From contig JBHGNT010000013.1 in NCBI GenBank assembly GCA_043228905.1, positions 5,828,001 to 5,892,000 on the forward strand: a DNA stretch of 64,000 nucleotides, written 5' to 3'. Made by a program: the position numbers and the translations under genes. Position 1 is the stretch's first letter, and the number at the start of each line of letters is the position of its first letter. Under the pieces are notes generated by a model, which saw only the letters and a list, made by a program, of their open reading frames with translations, did not search any database and was not told the DNA's origin. The stretch is from Azolla caroliniana (Eukaryota; Polypodiophyta). Positions 1 through 9,573 of the stretch are shown here, piece after piece.

Positions 1-1548
1 TGTAGAGACTAATGCTTTCTTCGCTCCATTTGTCCGGATGTCAAGGCCTTCAAACTCACTGTCGAGGGAGTGAGTCGACTCGTTGCCATTGAAATGACTG
101 TCTTCATACTCCGACATTTTGGCCTTCCCTTTGTCCAGCTTTGGACTTGGTCGAGATGTGCTTTGATCGCTCGAAGGCTCTTGTGGTTCACTCAGTCAGG
201 TTTTGATCGGACTTTCTTTGAATATACGCGTGATGCGATCTTCACCTTCTGTCTCTTGTTTGGCAGATTCCGTGTCGAGCAGAGTCGTAGTCGTAGTTGT
301 CTCCGGTGCGTACTAGGATGCGGACTCGTCGAAGACTACATCTCGACTCACACGAACCTTGCAAGTCGGGGGGTTATAGCATTTGTAGCCCTTTTGCTCC
401 AGTGAGTATCCTATGAGGATACATTTCTCTGACTTTAGGCTGAGCTTTTGTTGCTTTTTGTCGAGGATGTGCACTTATGCAATGGAGCCGAATATCGAAA
501 CATGTGATAGATCCGGCTTCTTCCCGAAAAACTTCTCGTGCAAAGTAAGTTTGTGCAGACCCGATGTCGTACGCCGATTCATGAGATAGATGGCTGTGTT
601 AGCCACTTCCGCCCAATACGATTTCGGCATGTTCTTTTTGTTAAGCATAGCTCGTGCCACTTTGACGATGTGCCGATTCTTGCGTTTGGCTAATCGGTTC
701 TGTTATGGCGTATGTCAACACGAAAACTCTCCCCGCATCCCTTCTTTTCGAAGATACGCCATAAACTCATTCGAGAAATATTGCTTGCCTCCATCCGATC
801 GAAGGCACCGTACGTGTGGACCCGTGGCTTTTCCGACTCCACTCTCGAATTTTTGGAAGTGTCTGAACACTTCGCTCTTCTGCCGCATTGGGTAGATCCA
901 AGTGTGCCTTGAGAAGTCTTCAATGAAGGTTACATAATATCGGCATCCGCCAAATGTCTCCGTTTGAGCCGGTCCCCATACATCGGAATGAATTATGTTG
1001 AGTACGTCTTTGCTCATGTTCCTCTCCTTCGGAAATGAGTGCCGATGTTGCTTACCAAATTGGCACACCGCACATACGCCTTCAATCTCTCGCTCTTTGA
1101 AGGTCGGGAGTCCGATGATGACTCCTTTCAATTGCGTCACCTTGAGCTTTTGAATGTTGATATGGCCAATTCGCTTGTGCCATAACTCTATATTGGACTC
1201 GGCTTTCATACCTTTTGAGAACATGGCCAATTTCATCTCGTGTGAGTCGAGAATGAACATTGAGCCCTCTCTTCATCCACGTGCGATAAGTCGACCTTCT
1301 TTCTCAATAAAGCAACCACCTTGACTAAATTGAACTTGCATTCCTTGCTCTACAATTTGGCCGACAGAGACCAAATTCTTCGTAATGGTAGGGACATGCA
1401 AAACATTTTTAATGCAGGTTTGCTTCCCTTTTTCTTCGAATGAGACATTGTTGATGTGTCGAATGGGATGCATAGCGTCGTTTCCGGTTTCGACATAGTT
1501 GGGTCGCTCCGGCTCTCAAAGTTCTTGGAACCATTCTTGATAAGACGT
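1..1548 (-). pseudogene. Copia-J integrase region (left part of split element)
   Basis: Reverse-strand Ty1/copia pol relic running off the window start. Reading from 1548 down, it holds the segment before the GAG-pre-integrase domain (NLVSVGQIVEQGMQVQF), the HHCC zinc-binding part (LWHKRIGHINIQKL, then CAVCQFGKQHRHSF), the integrase core with its first aspartate in NIIHSDVWGPAQ and its second in LRSDGGKQYF, and the segment around WAEVANTAIYLMNRR at 475-660. Frames change near 1270 and 720, so it is not translatable. It ends at 1548, where LTR element X begins, and resumes beyond 22680 with the gag region, so X sits inside it. RT and RNase H would lie outside the window. The family assignment is clear; activity is excluded by the breaks. 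Confidence 0.85.
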
Positions 1549-2270
1549 TGTCGTGAAGATTTTCGTCCACGAGCGGAAACCCGAGCAACGAGAGCCAAAG
1601 AGCGACGTGCAACGTTGCACGCGTACATAATGTATTTGTAATAATAATAGGGGAAAAGGGTATGGTGCTAGAAATGCCCCATAAGATCCCTAAGGTATAA
1701 AGGCGATGTGGTCTTGTGCGCACATCCACGCGAGAGAGAGAGAGAGGTACTATGCGGTACATAGGTCCCTAGTTGTTTGTGAGGAGGTGGGAGTAAAGGG
1801 GCCATCAATCTCACCCTCCCCAAATCAAGGCAAATACCCCCTTTGAATGAAAGGGGATATTTTAGTCTCGTTTTTGTAAACGGTCTTCCCTCCTTGTGCT
1901 ATAAAAGGAGAGGGAAGGCACCATTGTGAGGGTTGCCTATTTTGAGTGTGCGAGGTTTACCACAGAGGTCGAGCGTTAGGGTTAGGGTTAGGGTTTCTTG
2001 ATCTTTATCTTCATCTTCGTCGGTTAGGGTTTCGAGTAGTCGTTTGGTGCGGCCTATGCGGCCACCATTTTGTAATCGTTCATTTCGTTTTAATATATCT
2101 TGTTGATCATCTTGTCTCCATCTTCCTCTTGTTTGATCTAATCTCTTGTTGATTCTTCTTCTTCCTGAGCAAAGCTTCCATTCCGTGTCCGATTCCTTCT
2201 CCTCTACTCCTTAGTCCAAGACCCCCGTGGTCCCGCCCTTCTCCACGCACACGCGTAGCAACACGACATC
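1549..2270 (+). repeat. Element X 5' LTR
   Basis: It begins TGTCGTG and ends CACGACA, an inverted terminal pair typical of LTRs. A TATA box (TATAAAA) lies at 1900-1906. Three TTAGGG units follow at about 1977-1996. It matches 21957-22676 with roughly 15 substitutions over 720 bp, about 2 percent by eye. TSD candidate ACGT lies at 1545-1548. Confidence 0.88.
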
Positions 2271-2275
2271 TTTTG

Positions 2276-2289
2276 GTGAACCCGATGTG
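2276..2289 (+). other. Candidate primer-binding site of element X
   Basis: TGGTGAACCCGATG lies five bases after the 5' LTR. Position and the leading TGG fit a tRNA primer site, but I could not assign the tRNA, and it is not the initiator-Met site used by the copia elements here. Confidence 0.45.
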
Positions 2290-2314
2290 AAGAGGCGGAA
2301 AAGGAAAAAAGGGG

Positions 2315-3343
2315 ATGGAAGCCGGAGACATCGCTGAAGTAATTACGAAAATGGCAAGGGATTTCGCAAGAAGGAGAGGAAGACGAGAAGAGGCGTACAA
2401 GTACGATCGACGCGAGTTCGATCTATGGGTGTCGTCGGCAAAGGTTCCTCGAAGCGCAATGAAGGCATTTCGGGAGTTCGATCTCCGGTTTTCCCAACTT
2501 TCGGTCCGGGATCAAGAATCGGTGGGGGCAGACAAGGTCCCACTATTCTTGAAGTCGGTCAACGAAAGGGGAAGAATGGCCATTTTTCCCTACCTCGAAG
2601 ACGATGAAGGGGCGTACGGCCTCACCTAAGATTGGAACGAGGTGGAATGGGCGTGCATACAATGCGATGAGAGGCGGTCGGCCACAACGCGGCCTGCGAG
2701 CGGCGGAGAAGAGAGAGCGGCGACCGACTACACACTACCGCCGGAAGAGAGCTCAATGCAAATGGGTTCGGAGAAGCTCGACATCAAAGCCTTGGTGCGG
2801 GAAGCGTACGAGATCGTAGAGGCACAAATCGAAGCCGAAGAAGGGCTTATTGCGGAGTCCGGCCCGAGCGGATCGGAGGATGAGGAGGCTGAAAGAGAAT
2901 GGTACATCGGTACCATGGGAGAGGGTGTGGAGCGAGCCACCCTCTCGACATGCGGAGAAAGATCGACCGAGGACGAGGTCGGGGACGGTGAGGCGGCGAT
3001 CGCCGATTCGAGCGGACATGAGGGAGTTCGGGCATGGAGGCCCGAAACATCGAGCGGGGAGAAGATGGGCGGTGGTGTCGGGACCTTACGCACACCGGGC
3101 CTAGAGACTCCGGCAACCGGCCCGAGAGCCGGTGTGAGACCTAGAGTGACGGCGGCGGCGGCGGGAAGGCGGGCGACCACGATGGTGACATGGGAGAGGG
3201 TGCGGAAAGAGCGACCCTCTCGTCTTGCGGCGAATGGACGGCCATGGAGGCCGGTAACTACGGATTCGGGACATAGCGGCCTGAAACATCGAGTGAGGAG
3301 GAGACAAGTGGCGGTGTCGCGACCTTACACACACTGGCCGTAG
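2315..3343 (+). pseudogene. Gag-like ORF of element X, with internal stop
   Basis: One reading frame from ATG at 2315 to a stop at 3343, broken by TAA at 2627-2629. The first 110 residues are mixed helical sequence (FDLWVSSAKVPRSAMKAF, then KVPLFLKSVNERGRMA and IFPYLEDDEGAYGL) that resembles the N-terminal gag region of plant LTR elements: a short helix-rich segment ending in a CIQCDERR-like motif. Beyond residue 115 it becomes acidic and then enters the repeated modules shared with the downstream ORF. No zinc knuckle was found. The degraded copy at 54980-55180 retains the same KAFxEFxxxxxxLS and KVxLFxKS spacing, supporting real past coding. Gag is an inference from position and resemblance. 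Confidence 0.55.
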
Positions 3344-3481
3344 AGGCACCGACGGTCGGCCCGATTGCCGGCGTGAGACCTAGAGCGACGAGCGGTGGCG
3401 ACGGCAAGGCGGGCAACCGAGACAACGGTAAGGAGACCGTGCATATACGGAGGCGGGGTAGCCACGGACGACGATGTCTGA

Positions 3482-4843
3482 ATGGAGGTGGCTACAGGCA
3501 TAGCTTCGACGAGCGGCGGCGTTGCTACCTTACACGCACTGGTTCAAGAGACCCCGGCGGCCGGCCCGAGTGCCCGCGTGAGACCTAGGGTAACGAACGG
3601 TGGCGGCGGCAAGGCGGGCGACCACGGCGACGATGTGGGAGAGGGTGCGGAGCGAGCGACCCTCTCGACTTGCGGGAATAGGACGGCCATGGATGAGGCC
3701 GATATCTACAGAGCAATGGACGCCACGTCGAGAGTGAGCGAAAGTTTCGGGACGCGGTTGCCCGAAACGTTCTACGAGGATTTCGCGAGCATACTCAAGG
3801 CTTGCGAAATCGAGGAAGAAGAGGAGACAAGCGGTGGTGCCGCAACCTTCCACACACCGGTCCTAGAGACTCCGGCAACCGGCCCGAGAGCCGGTGTAAG
3901 ACCTAGAGAGACGGATGGTGGCGGTGGCAAGGCGGGCAACCGAAATGACGAAGAGGAGGTTTGTAGCGGACGGAGGCGAGATCCCTCGACACCAGGGCCG
4001 GAGACTTCGGCGGTTGTGCCCAAGTGCGGACATAAGACCGAAGAGATGGACAGTGGCCGTGAGGATGAGAGGCCCGGAGTGGGCACGTGCGAAAAGGCCG
4101 AACGAGAGGTCCGGAGTGGCATCAAGGAGCGAGTCGGGAACCGACCCGACCGAAAGATGAGCCGGTCGATAATCCGACCCGACCAGGAGGCGGAGTGGAA
4201 AAAGAGTGAAGCGGGGTCCGGTCAACCGGACCCAAACCGAAGAAGAACCGGCAAGGCCGGATTTGCTCGGACAAACATGTACCGGCCGGTTACGATTAGG
4301 AAAGGGAGCCGACCAAACCGGAACTCCATCGACCGAGACCGATCCGGGCGAAGGCTATGTCGGCATGATTGGAGGCCGAGGCATACGAGCCACAACACGC
4401 GGTGGGAGCCGGTGAGCGCAAGAAGGAGGCTAACCGGGCACGGTGATTACGGCTTGGCGGAAGACCGAGAGCAAGGGAAACCCTCCCCACCTATTCCTGA
4501 GACTTTGGCGGTTGCGGATCAACATAAGACCGAAGAGACGGCGGGTGGCGGCGAGGACTTGGAGACCAGAACGGACGAGGCTACCAGAACGGGTACCCGG
4601 TGCGTGAAGACGGTCGAGCACGACCCAGATGGCGAGCCGGACCCGGAAGGGGCTATGGCAACAAAGGACAAAGAGACCGACGCGGAGGTCAGGACTACGG
4701 CGGATGAAGGGCGTGACACGAAGCATGCATTACGGTCGGTGAAGGGCCCAAGAACGAGCATGCATCCGAGAGAGCGTCAACGAGTGATCGGAAACGGTGG
4801 ACCGATTGAGCCTTTGAGAGGCGAAGACTCGGTGGTGGACTGA
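3482..4843 (+). CDS. Repeat-rich ORF of element X, unknown product
   Basis: A 453-codon open frame in the same frame as the gag-like ORF. I do not recognise a conserved domain. It is rich in Gly, Arg, Glu, Asp and Thr, with almost no hydrophobic core. The module ETPATGPRAGVRPR followed by a Gly-rich GGGGKAG stretch recurs, as does a GEGxERATLSTCG segment. It looks intrinsically disordered and may be a gag C-terminal extension or simply a long frame in GC-rich repeat DNA. The part from 4201 onward is duplicated at 14921-15563 with an open frame, but that is expected of any recent copy. No start context or splice signal supports translation. Confidence 0.4.
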   Translation: MEVATGIASTSGGVATLHALVQETPAAGPSARVRPRVTNGGGGKAGDHGDDVGEGAERATLSTCGNRTAMDEADIYRAMDATSRVSESFGTRLPETFYEDFASILKACEIEEEEETSGGAATFHTPVLETPATGPRAGVRPRETDGGGGKAGNRNDEEEVCSGRRRDPSTPGPETSAVVPKCGHKTEEMDSGREDERPGVGTCEKAEREVRSGIKERVGNRPDRKMSRSIIRPDQEAEWKKSEAGSGQPDPNRRRTGKAGFARTNMYRPVTIRKGSRPNRNSIDRDRSGRRLCRHDWRPRHTSHNTRWEPVSARRRLTGHGDYGLAEDREQGKPSPPIPETLAVADQHKTEETAGGGEDLETRTDEATRTGTRCVKTVEHDPDGEPDPEGAMATKDKETDAEVRTTADEGRDTKHALRSVKGPRTSMHPRERQRVIGNGGPIEPLRGEDSVVD

Positions 4844-5636
4844 GAGTGGGAGGAACCCTCCACACCTATCCGTGAGGCATCGGCGGCCGCGGATCGAAGG
4901 GAAACCGAAGAAACGGTGGGTGGCGGTGAGGAGTTGGAGACGGACGCGGAGGTCGGGTCTACGGCGGAAGCGCGACACGAGACACATGCAATACGGCTGG
5001 TGGAGGGCCAAGACACAAGCATGCATACGGCGGATGGGCGACAACAATTGACCGACGATGACGGTCGGGTCAAGCCTTCGAGAGGCAAGCGCGGGATGAA
5101 TGACGGCTCGGCGAAACACCAAGACCGAAGACATGGGCCGAGCGCGATCGGCATGAGCGGAGAGTCGTGTCTTGAGAACCGAAGAAAGTGCGCGGAGAGC
5201 AACGGGCTGCGCGCCAGGAAGAGGAAGTGCGGCTTCCCGGAGGGCATGCAAGGCCAAGCGGGCCAAGAGGGCGCAAGTCGAGGCGAAGCGGTAACGGGAG
5301 CCTTGAGGGACACCGACACAGAGGTCGGGATGACAGTACGCTCTACCGCGAGAGAGCAAGGCGAACGACGGGGAAAGCCTATGGAAGGCAAGCGCCGAGC
5401 GGAGAGAGTCGGCACGCCGAGGTGTGCGGCACGCAAAGGGCAGAATCTAACATGCGACCGGGAGCGCATCCGGAGGATATACGAGGCGGACAAAGGAAGA
5501 GCAACCGGGTCGGCGACGGCGTTCAGGAGGATCGAACGGGGAGGAAAGCACGGGCATCGGATACGGAGGATCGGATGTAGTCGGTGGTGCAAGGATCCAC
5601 GGTGGACGTGGCAGATCGGGTGGAGGCAACGGCTCG
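4201..5636 (+). repeat. Left copy of 1436-bp direct duplication flanking the PLE
   Basis: It begins AAAGAGTGAA and ends GGCAACGGCTCG. The right copy is split by copia-B into 14921-15601 and 20958-21712, 681 plus 755 bases, giving exactly 1436. I counted about 25 substitutions (about 1.7 percent) and no net length change. Confidence 0.9.
4844..5636 (+). other. Element X interior without recognisable gene (left copy)
   Basis: GC-rich sequence continuing the repeated modules of X. A frame stays open from 4916 to 5659 (247 codons, highly charged, Arg/Glu/Gly-rich), but I see no domain. It ends where the PLE sequence begins at 5637. Confidence 0.55.
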
Positions 5637-5681
5637 GCGAGAACGGCCACGGAACTTAGAGATAAAACAAGAGCACAAAAT

Positions 5682-6402
5682 AAATATGAAAACCCTAATA
5701 TTAGAGATATTGACATTACAATGTATGAAGGGGAAGAAGAAAATGATAATGAAATGTTTTATGACAGTCCCTCGTACATTGCTCCCTTAGAAGCCAAGAT
5801 AAATAATACTAAAAATTCTGTCCCCCATACTATTAACCTAAATAAAAATTCTAATCACATACCCACACCCAACCCCAAAAAGAATCTAAACTTTACCCTA
5901 AACCCTAATCTAGAACCTAAGTCTAACCCAAACACTAAACTCTAATTCCAAAAATACCACTAACCCTTTTCCTAACTCTCACCCTAACCCAAACCACCGC
6001 TCCAATAATAACTCCAAACAAGCGCAACGTCCTCGTCATCGAGCATCTAACCTCCTTTTCACCTGCAACACCGCAACTAATGAGGTTAAACAAGCATTTA
6101 AACCTTATCCCAACCATGGAGGGCCTCAAGTTCTTTTTCATAACCCAAACTTTGCCAATAATGAACTGCACCATTCTCGCTCACCACAAGCTTTCGCAAC
6201 GATAGGCCTTGGTCATCTCCCCGCTCATATAAGTCCTCCGACTCCTAACACCGTCCCCGAGCTCCATCCACCATACTATCGTCAACCGCACCTGCCAAAC
6301 ATTACAAGACAACAATTTCAACACTCTGTTACGAATCAAAGCCGCCAACAAAACTTCCCGCCGTCGCCACCGCCCCTTTTCCGTCGTACACATGGTACAC
6401 CC
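5682..6402 (+). pseudogene. PLE ORF1, N-terminal part
   Basis: An open frame runs from the PLE start through the first ATG at 5721 (MYEGEEENDNEMFYDSP) to TAA at 5943, giving a short acidic then Asn/Pro/Lys-rich peptide. The sequence then continues in another frame as a Pro, His and Asn-rich peptide (for example NHGGPQVLFHNPNFANN and GLGHLPAHISPPTPNT) up to the copia-A insertion. A frameshift near 5940 therefore breaks it. It includes CCCTAAACCCTAA at 5896-5908. The function of PLE ORF1 products is not known to me; low complexity suggests a disordered or nucleic-acid-binding role, which is speculation. Confidence 0.5.
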
Positions 6403-7024
6403 TGTTGGGATTTCGGTCCCTTTCGGATGGGATGGTCGGATATCGGAGATGAATGCCGACAAGCCCGGTTTCGGTTTCGGATCCGGATGACGAAGACCCC
6501 GGCTTCGGTGCCGGATGACGAATGTACCCGAAGAGCGATCCGGATGCAGGGACATATCCGTGAATATGTTCGCTACGAGCCCCCTGAGGCTATAGTTGTA
6601 AATAGCCCAAAGTCATATAAGTATAAATATGACTTAGGGCAAACAGTTTTTCTGTTGCTTCTCATTTTTCTGTTTTTCCACTTTAGAGGAGTGAAGAGAG
6701 AGCAGCCGAGAGAGAGAGAGAAAGAGAGAGAGCGCGAGAGAGAAAGAGGTAGACGCCTCTGTGTATTTCCGCCGCCTGTGGCGAGGACAGCGAGCTCAAG
6801 GTCGTCGCCTTGGAGCTCGTCATTGTATACTTCTCTGTATAGTGTTGTTTGGAGTCTTGTACTCCCGTGGTTTTTCCCCGTTTAGGGTTTTCCACGTTAA
6901 TCCTTGTGTACTCGCGTTTCTTCGTTTTGTTTCTACGTGTGTTTCCTATTTTCTGCTCCATTGATCCGCGATTAATCGGTTGTGGCCGAGATAAGAAGCC
7001 GGATAGAAGGGCCTATTCCTTACA
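6403..7024 (+). repeat. Copia-A 5' LTR
   Basis: Bounded by TGTTGGG and CTTACA. TATAAATA lies near 6622-6629 as the likely core promoter, followed downstream by a GA-rich tract at about 6700-6750. Confidence 0.92.
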
Positions 7025-7027
7025 AAC

Positions 7028-7039
7028 TGGTATCAGAGC
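7028..7039 (+). other. Primer-binding site of copia-A
   Basis: TGGTATCAGAGC, complementary to the 3' end of plant initiator tRNA-Met, three bases after the 5' LTR. Confidence 0.92.
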
Positions 7040-7053
7040 GACTGTTGCAGAAA

Positions 7054-9573
7054 ATGGAAGGCGGCGGCAGCGGGCAGCCGATGATGATGGTGCTGAATGC
7101 ACAGAATTACGCCGACTGGAAGATCAAGATGGAGGATCTTCTGATTGTTCGGGACCTGTACGAACCGATTGACAGGTCGGAAATACCGAAGGGGGTACTT
7201 GAGTCGGAGTGGAAGCTCCTGAACCGGAAAGCCGTAGCGACGATCCGACAATATGTCGACGTAAGCGTCCTGCAACATGTGGCGAACGACACCAACGCAT
7301 ACGAGATGTGGAAGAAGCTGTCTGGCCTCTATGAGAGGAAGAATGCGTTGAACCGGACCTCCCTGATGAGGAAGATTGTGAATCTCAAGTATCGGGACGG
7401 CGAGAGTATGGTGGAACACGTAAGCACGTTCATGGGATTCGTGAATCAGCTTGCGGCGATCAAGTTCCCGCTGGAGGATGCAATGCAAGCCATCATCCTG
7501 ATGTGTACATTGCCGGACAGCTGGGAGAACCTGGTGGTGACTCTCAGCACCTCCTGCACCGAAGATAACTTGTCCCTACAAACGGTAAAGACAAGTATTC
7601 TGAATGAAGAAGCGCGTCGGAGAGATAAGGAACCGGCCTCCGACCCGAAGATGCTGTTTACCGAATCGGATCGGGGAAGACAGTGGAACCGGAGTCCGCA
7701 AAGACGGGAGAAGTCGGGGACCCGGTCGCAGTCAAGAGGAAGGCCAACATGCTTCCACTGTGGGAAGCCGGGGCACTTCCGAAAGAATTGTCGGCATTAC
7801 CGAAAAGACAATGGAACCGACAACACCGATTCGAAGAAGTCACCGGAGAGAAACGGTGCATACCGGGGAGCCACGGACCGGAATGGTTCGGATCGGCGAG
7901 GACAGGACCGGAAAGGAACAACGGCACTCGCGGCAAGTGAGGAAGAAATCATGCTCATCACCGAAGAAGGTGAGCTAAACGTTGCCGGCGATGAGACGAC
8001 CTGGGTGGTCGATTCCGGAGCATCGTTCCACCTGACCCCGGAGAGAAGATACTTCTCATCCTACACAGCCGGCGAGCATGGCTGTGTTCGGATGGGAAAT
8101 GAAGGTACGTGCCGGATTGCCGGCATAGGAGACGTGTGGTTGACAACCCCGACCGGATGCAAAATGCTGCTGAAAGATGTCCGACACGTTCCGGAGGTCC
8201 GATTGAACCTGATTTCGGCCGGGAGGCTAGATGATGAAGGCTACACGGGTAGCATCCGGAACGGTGTCATGAAGTTCAGCAAGGGGAGCTTGATAGTGGT
8301 TCGGGCCCGGAAGGTCAACACACTGTACCTGATGAATGCCCGGTTATGTCCGGAAGAGCTGAATGTGGCAGCCGACACTGCCGGTGAGCTGTGGCACAAA
8401 AGACTGTGCCACATGAGTGAGAAGGGGATGAAGAGGCTTGCAGAAGACAACCTCATCCCAGTGAAGTACGTGCACCTGGAGAAGTGCACCGACTGCCTGG
8501 CCGGTAAGCAAAACCGAACCTCCTTCCACTCAAGGCCACCGACGAGACGTAGCGCACCATTGGAGTTGGTGCACACTGATGTGTGTCAGGTAGAGACGAA
8601 GTCACATGGCGGAGCCCAGTACTTCGTAACATTCATCGATGATCATAGCCGAAAACTGTGGACGGCACCGATGAAGACAAAGGACCAAGTGTTGTCCGTC
8701 TTCAAAGAACTCCATGCGAGAGTGGAAAGAGAATCCGGCAAGAAGCTGAAAGCGATACGAGCGGATAACGGAGGGGAATACCGAGGGCAGTTCCAGGAGT
8801 ACTGTCGCTCGAAGGGAATCCGACTCGAGTTTACTGTGCCGAAGACGCCGGAACTGAACGGGCTGGCCGAGAGGATGAACCGGACCATAATGGAGCGGGT
8901 CCGGAGTATGCTGGCGCATGCGAAATTACCCAAGGGGTTTTGGGCTGAGGCAATGTCGACGGCGACATACGTGATAAACAGATCACCCTCAGTACCTTTG
9001 GACGGAGACACGCCGCAGAAAGTGTGGACTGGTAAGGAAGTGTCCTACCGGCATCTGAAGGTGTTCGGGTGTCTCGCATACGTGCATGTGGCAAAGGACC
9101 GGAGAGGAAAGCTAGATCCGAAGACCCGGCCATGCATATTCCTCGGTTACGGCGACGACGAGTTCGGCTACCGAGTATGGGACCCGGTCGACAAGAAGAT
9201 ATTCCGGAGTCGTGATATCATCTTCATGGAGAACAAGACGCTCGCCGACTGGGAGTCGGAGAAGAAGATGAAGAGCTCCAAGTCGACCGGTGAGGATCAA
9301 CTCTACGAGGAGCAGTCCCGACCGGCAAGGGACCGGTTAGCACTCGAGGATCCGGCCGAAGACAGTGAAGACACAGAACCGGCCGAAGAAGATGAAAATG
9401 ATACCGGAACCGGCCCCGATCCCGAAATGGTCTCGGATGAAGAAGAATCGGAAGAACCGGTTACCGAAGCTCCGGAACGGAGATATCCTCTAAGAGAGAG
9501 AAGGGCCCCCCCGGAGATTTCCGGAACCAGAGCACGTGCTGCTAACCGACGAGGGGGAGCCGGAGAGCTTTGA
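7054..9573 (+). CDS. Copia-A gag, protease and integrase
   Basis: The frame starts at ATG 7054 (MEGGGSGQ), the first ATG after the primer site. A longer frame reaches upstream into the LTR but has no ATG there. UBN2-type gag occupies roughly residues 10-200. The CCHC zinc knuckle CFHCGKPGHFRKNC begins near residue 233. The aspartic protease motif WVVDSGASFHLT has its Asp near 320. The GAG-pre-integrase HHCC region starts at LWHKRLCHMS near 446. The integrase triad is Asp in VHTDVCQ near 509, Asp in RADNGGEY near 571 and Glu in GLAERMNR near 606. At a run of seven C (9506-9512), where copia-D and copia-E have six, the frame shifts and terminates 20 codons later. Without the extra C it would continue into RT. 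Confidence 0.92.
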   Translation: MEGGGSGQPMMMVLNAQNYADWKIKMEDLLIVRDLYEPIDRSEIPKGVLESEWKLLNRKAVATIRQYVDVSVLQHVANDTNAYEMWKKLSGLYERKNALNRTSLMRKIVNLKYRDGESMVEHVSTFMGFVNQLAAIKFPLEDAMQAIILMCTLPDSWENLVVTLSTSCTEDNLSLQTVKTSILNEEARRRDKEPASDPKMLFTESDRGRQWNRSPQRREKSGTRSQSRGRPTCFHCGKPGHFRKNCRHYRKDNGTDNTDSKKSPERNGAYRGATDRNGSDRRGQDRKGTTALAASEEEIMLITEEGELNVAGDETTWVVDSGASFHLTPERRYFSSYTAGEHGCVRMGNEGTCRIAGIGDVWLTTPTGCKMLLKDVRHVPEVRLNLISAGRLDDEGYTGSIRNGVMKFSKGSLIVVRARKVNTLYLMNARLCPEELNVAADTAGELWHKRLCHMSEKGMKRLAEDNLIPVKYVHLEKCTDCLAGKQNRTSFHSRPPTRRSAPLELVHTDVCQVETKSHGGAQYFVTFIDDHSRKLWTAPMKTKDQVLSVFKELHARVERESGKKLKAIRADNGGEYRGQFQEYCRSKGIRLEFTVPKTPELNGLAERMNRTIMERVRSMLAHAKLPKGFWAEAMSTATYVINRSPSVPLDGDTPQKVWTGKEVSYRHLKVFGCLAYVHVAKDRRGKLDPKTRPCIFLGYGDDEFGYRVWDPVDKKIFRSRDIIFMENKTLADWESEKKMKSSKSTGEDQLYEEQSRPARDRLALEDPAEDSEDTEPAEEDENDTGTGPDPEMVSDEEESEEPVTEAPERRYPLRERRAPPEISGTRARAANRRGGAGEL

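Noticed and set aside
1977-2000. Interstitial telomere
   Set aside because: Only three units, of TTAGGG rather than the usual plant TTTAGGG, and identical in both LTRs, so they are part of the LTR.
4777-5592. Antisense 271-codon frame in element X
   Set aside because: GC-rich repeat DNA keeps several frames open on both strands; the protein has no recognisable fold and mirrors the sense repeats.
9500-9540. Programmed frameshift between copia-A frames
   Set aside because: Copia-D and copia-E have six C and a continuous frame at the same place, so the seven-C run is a mutation or error.
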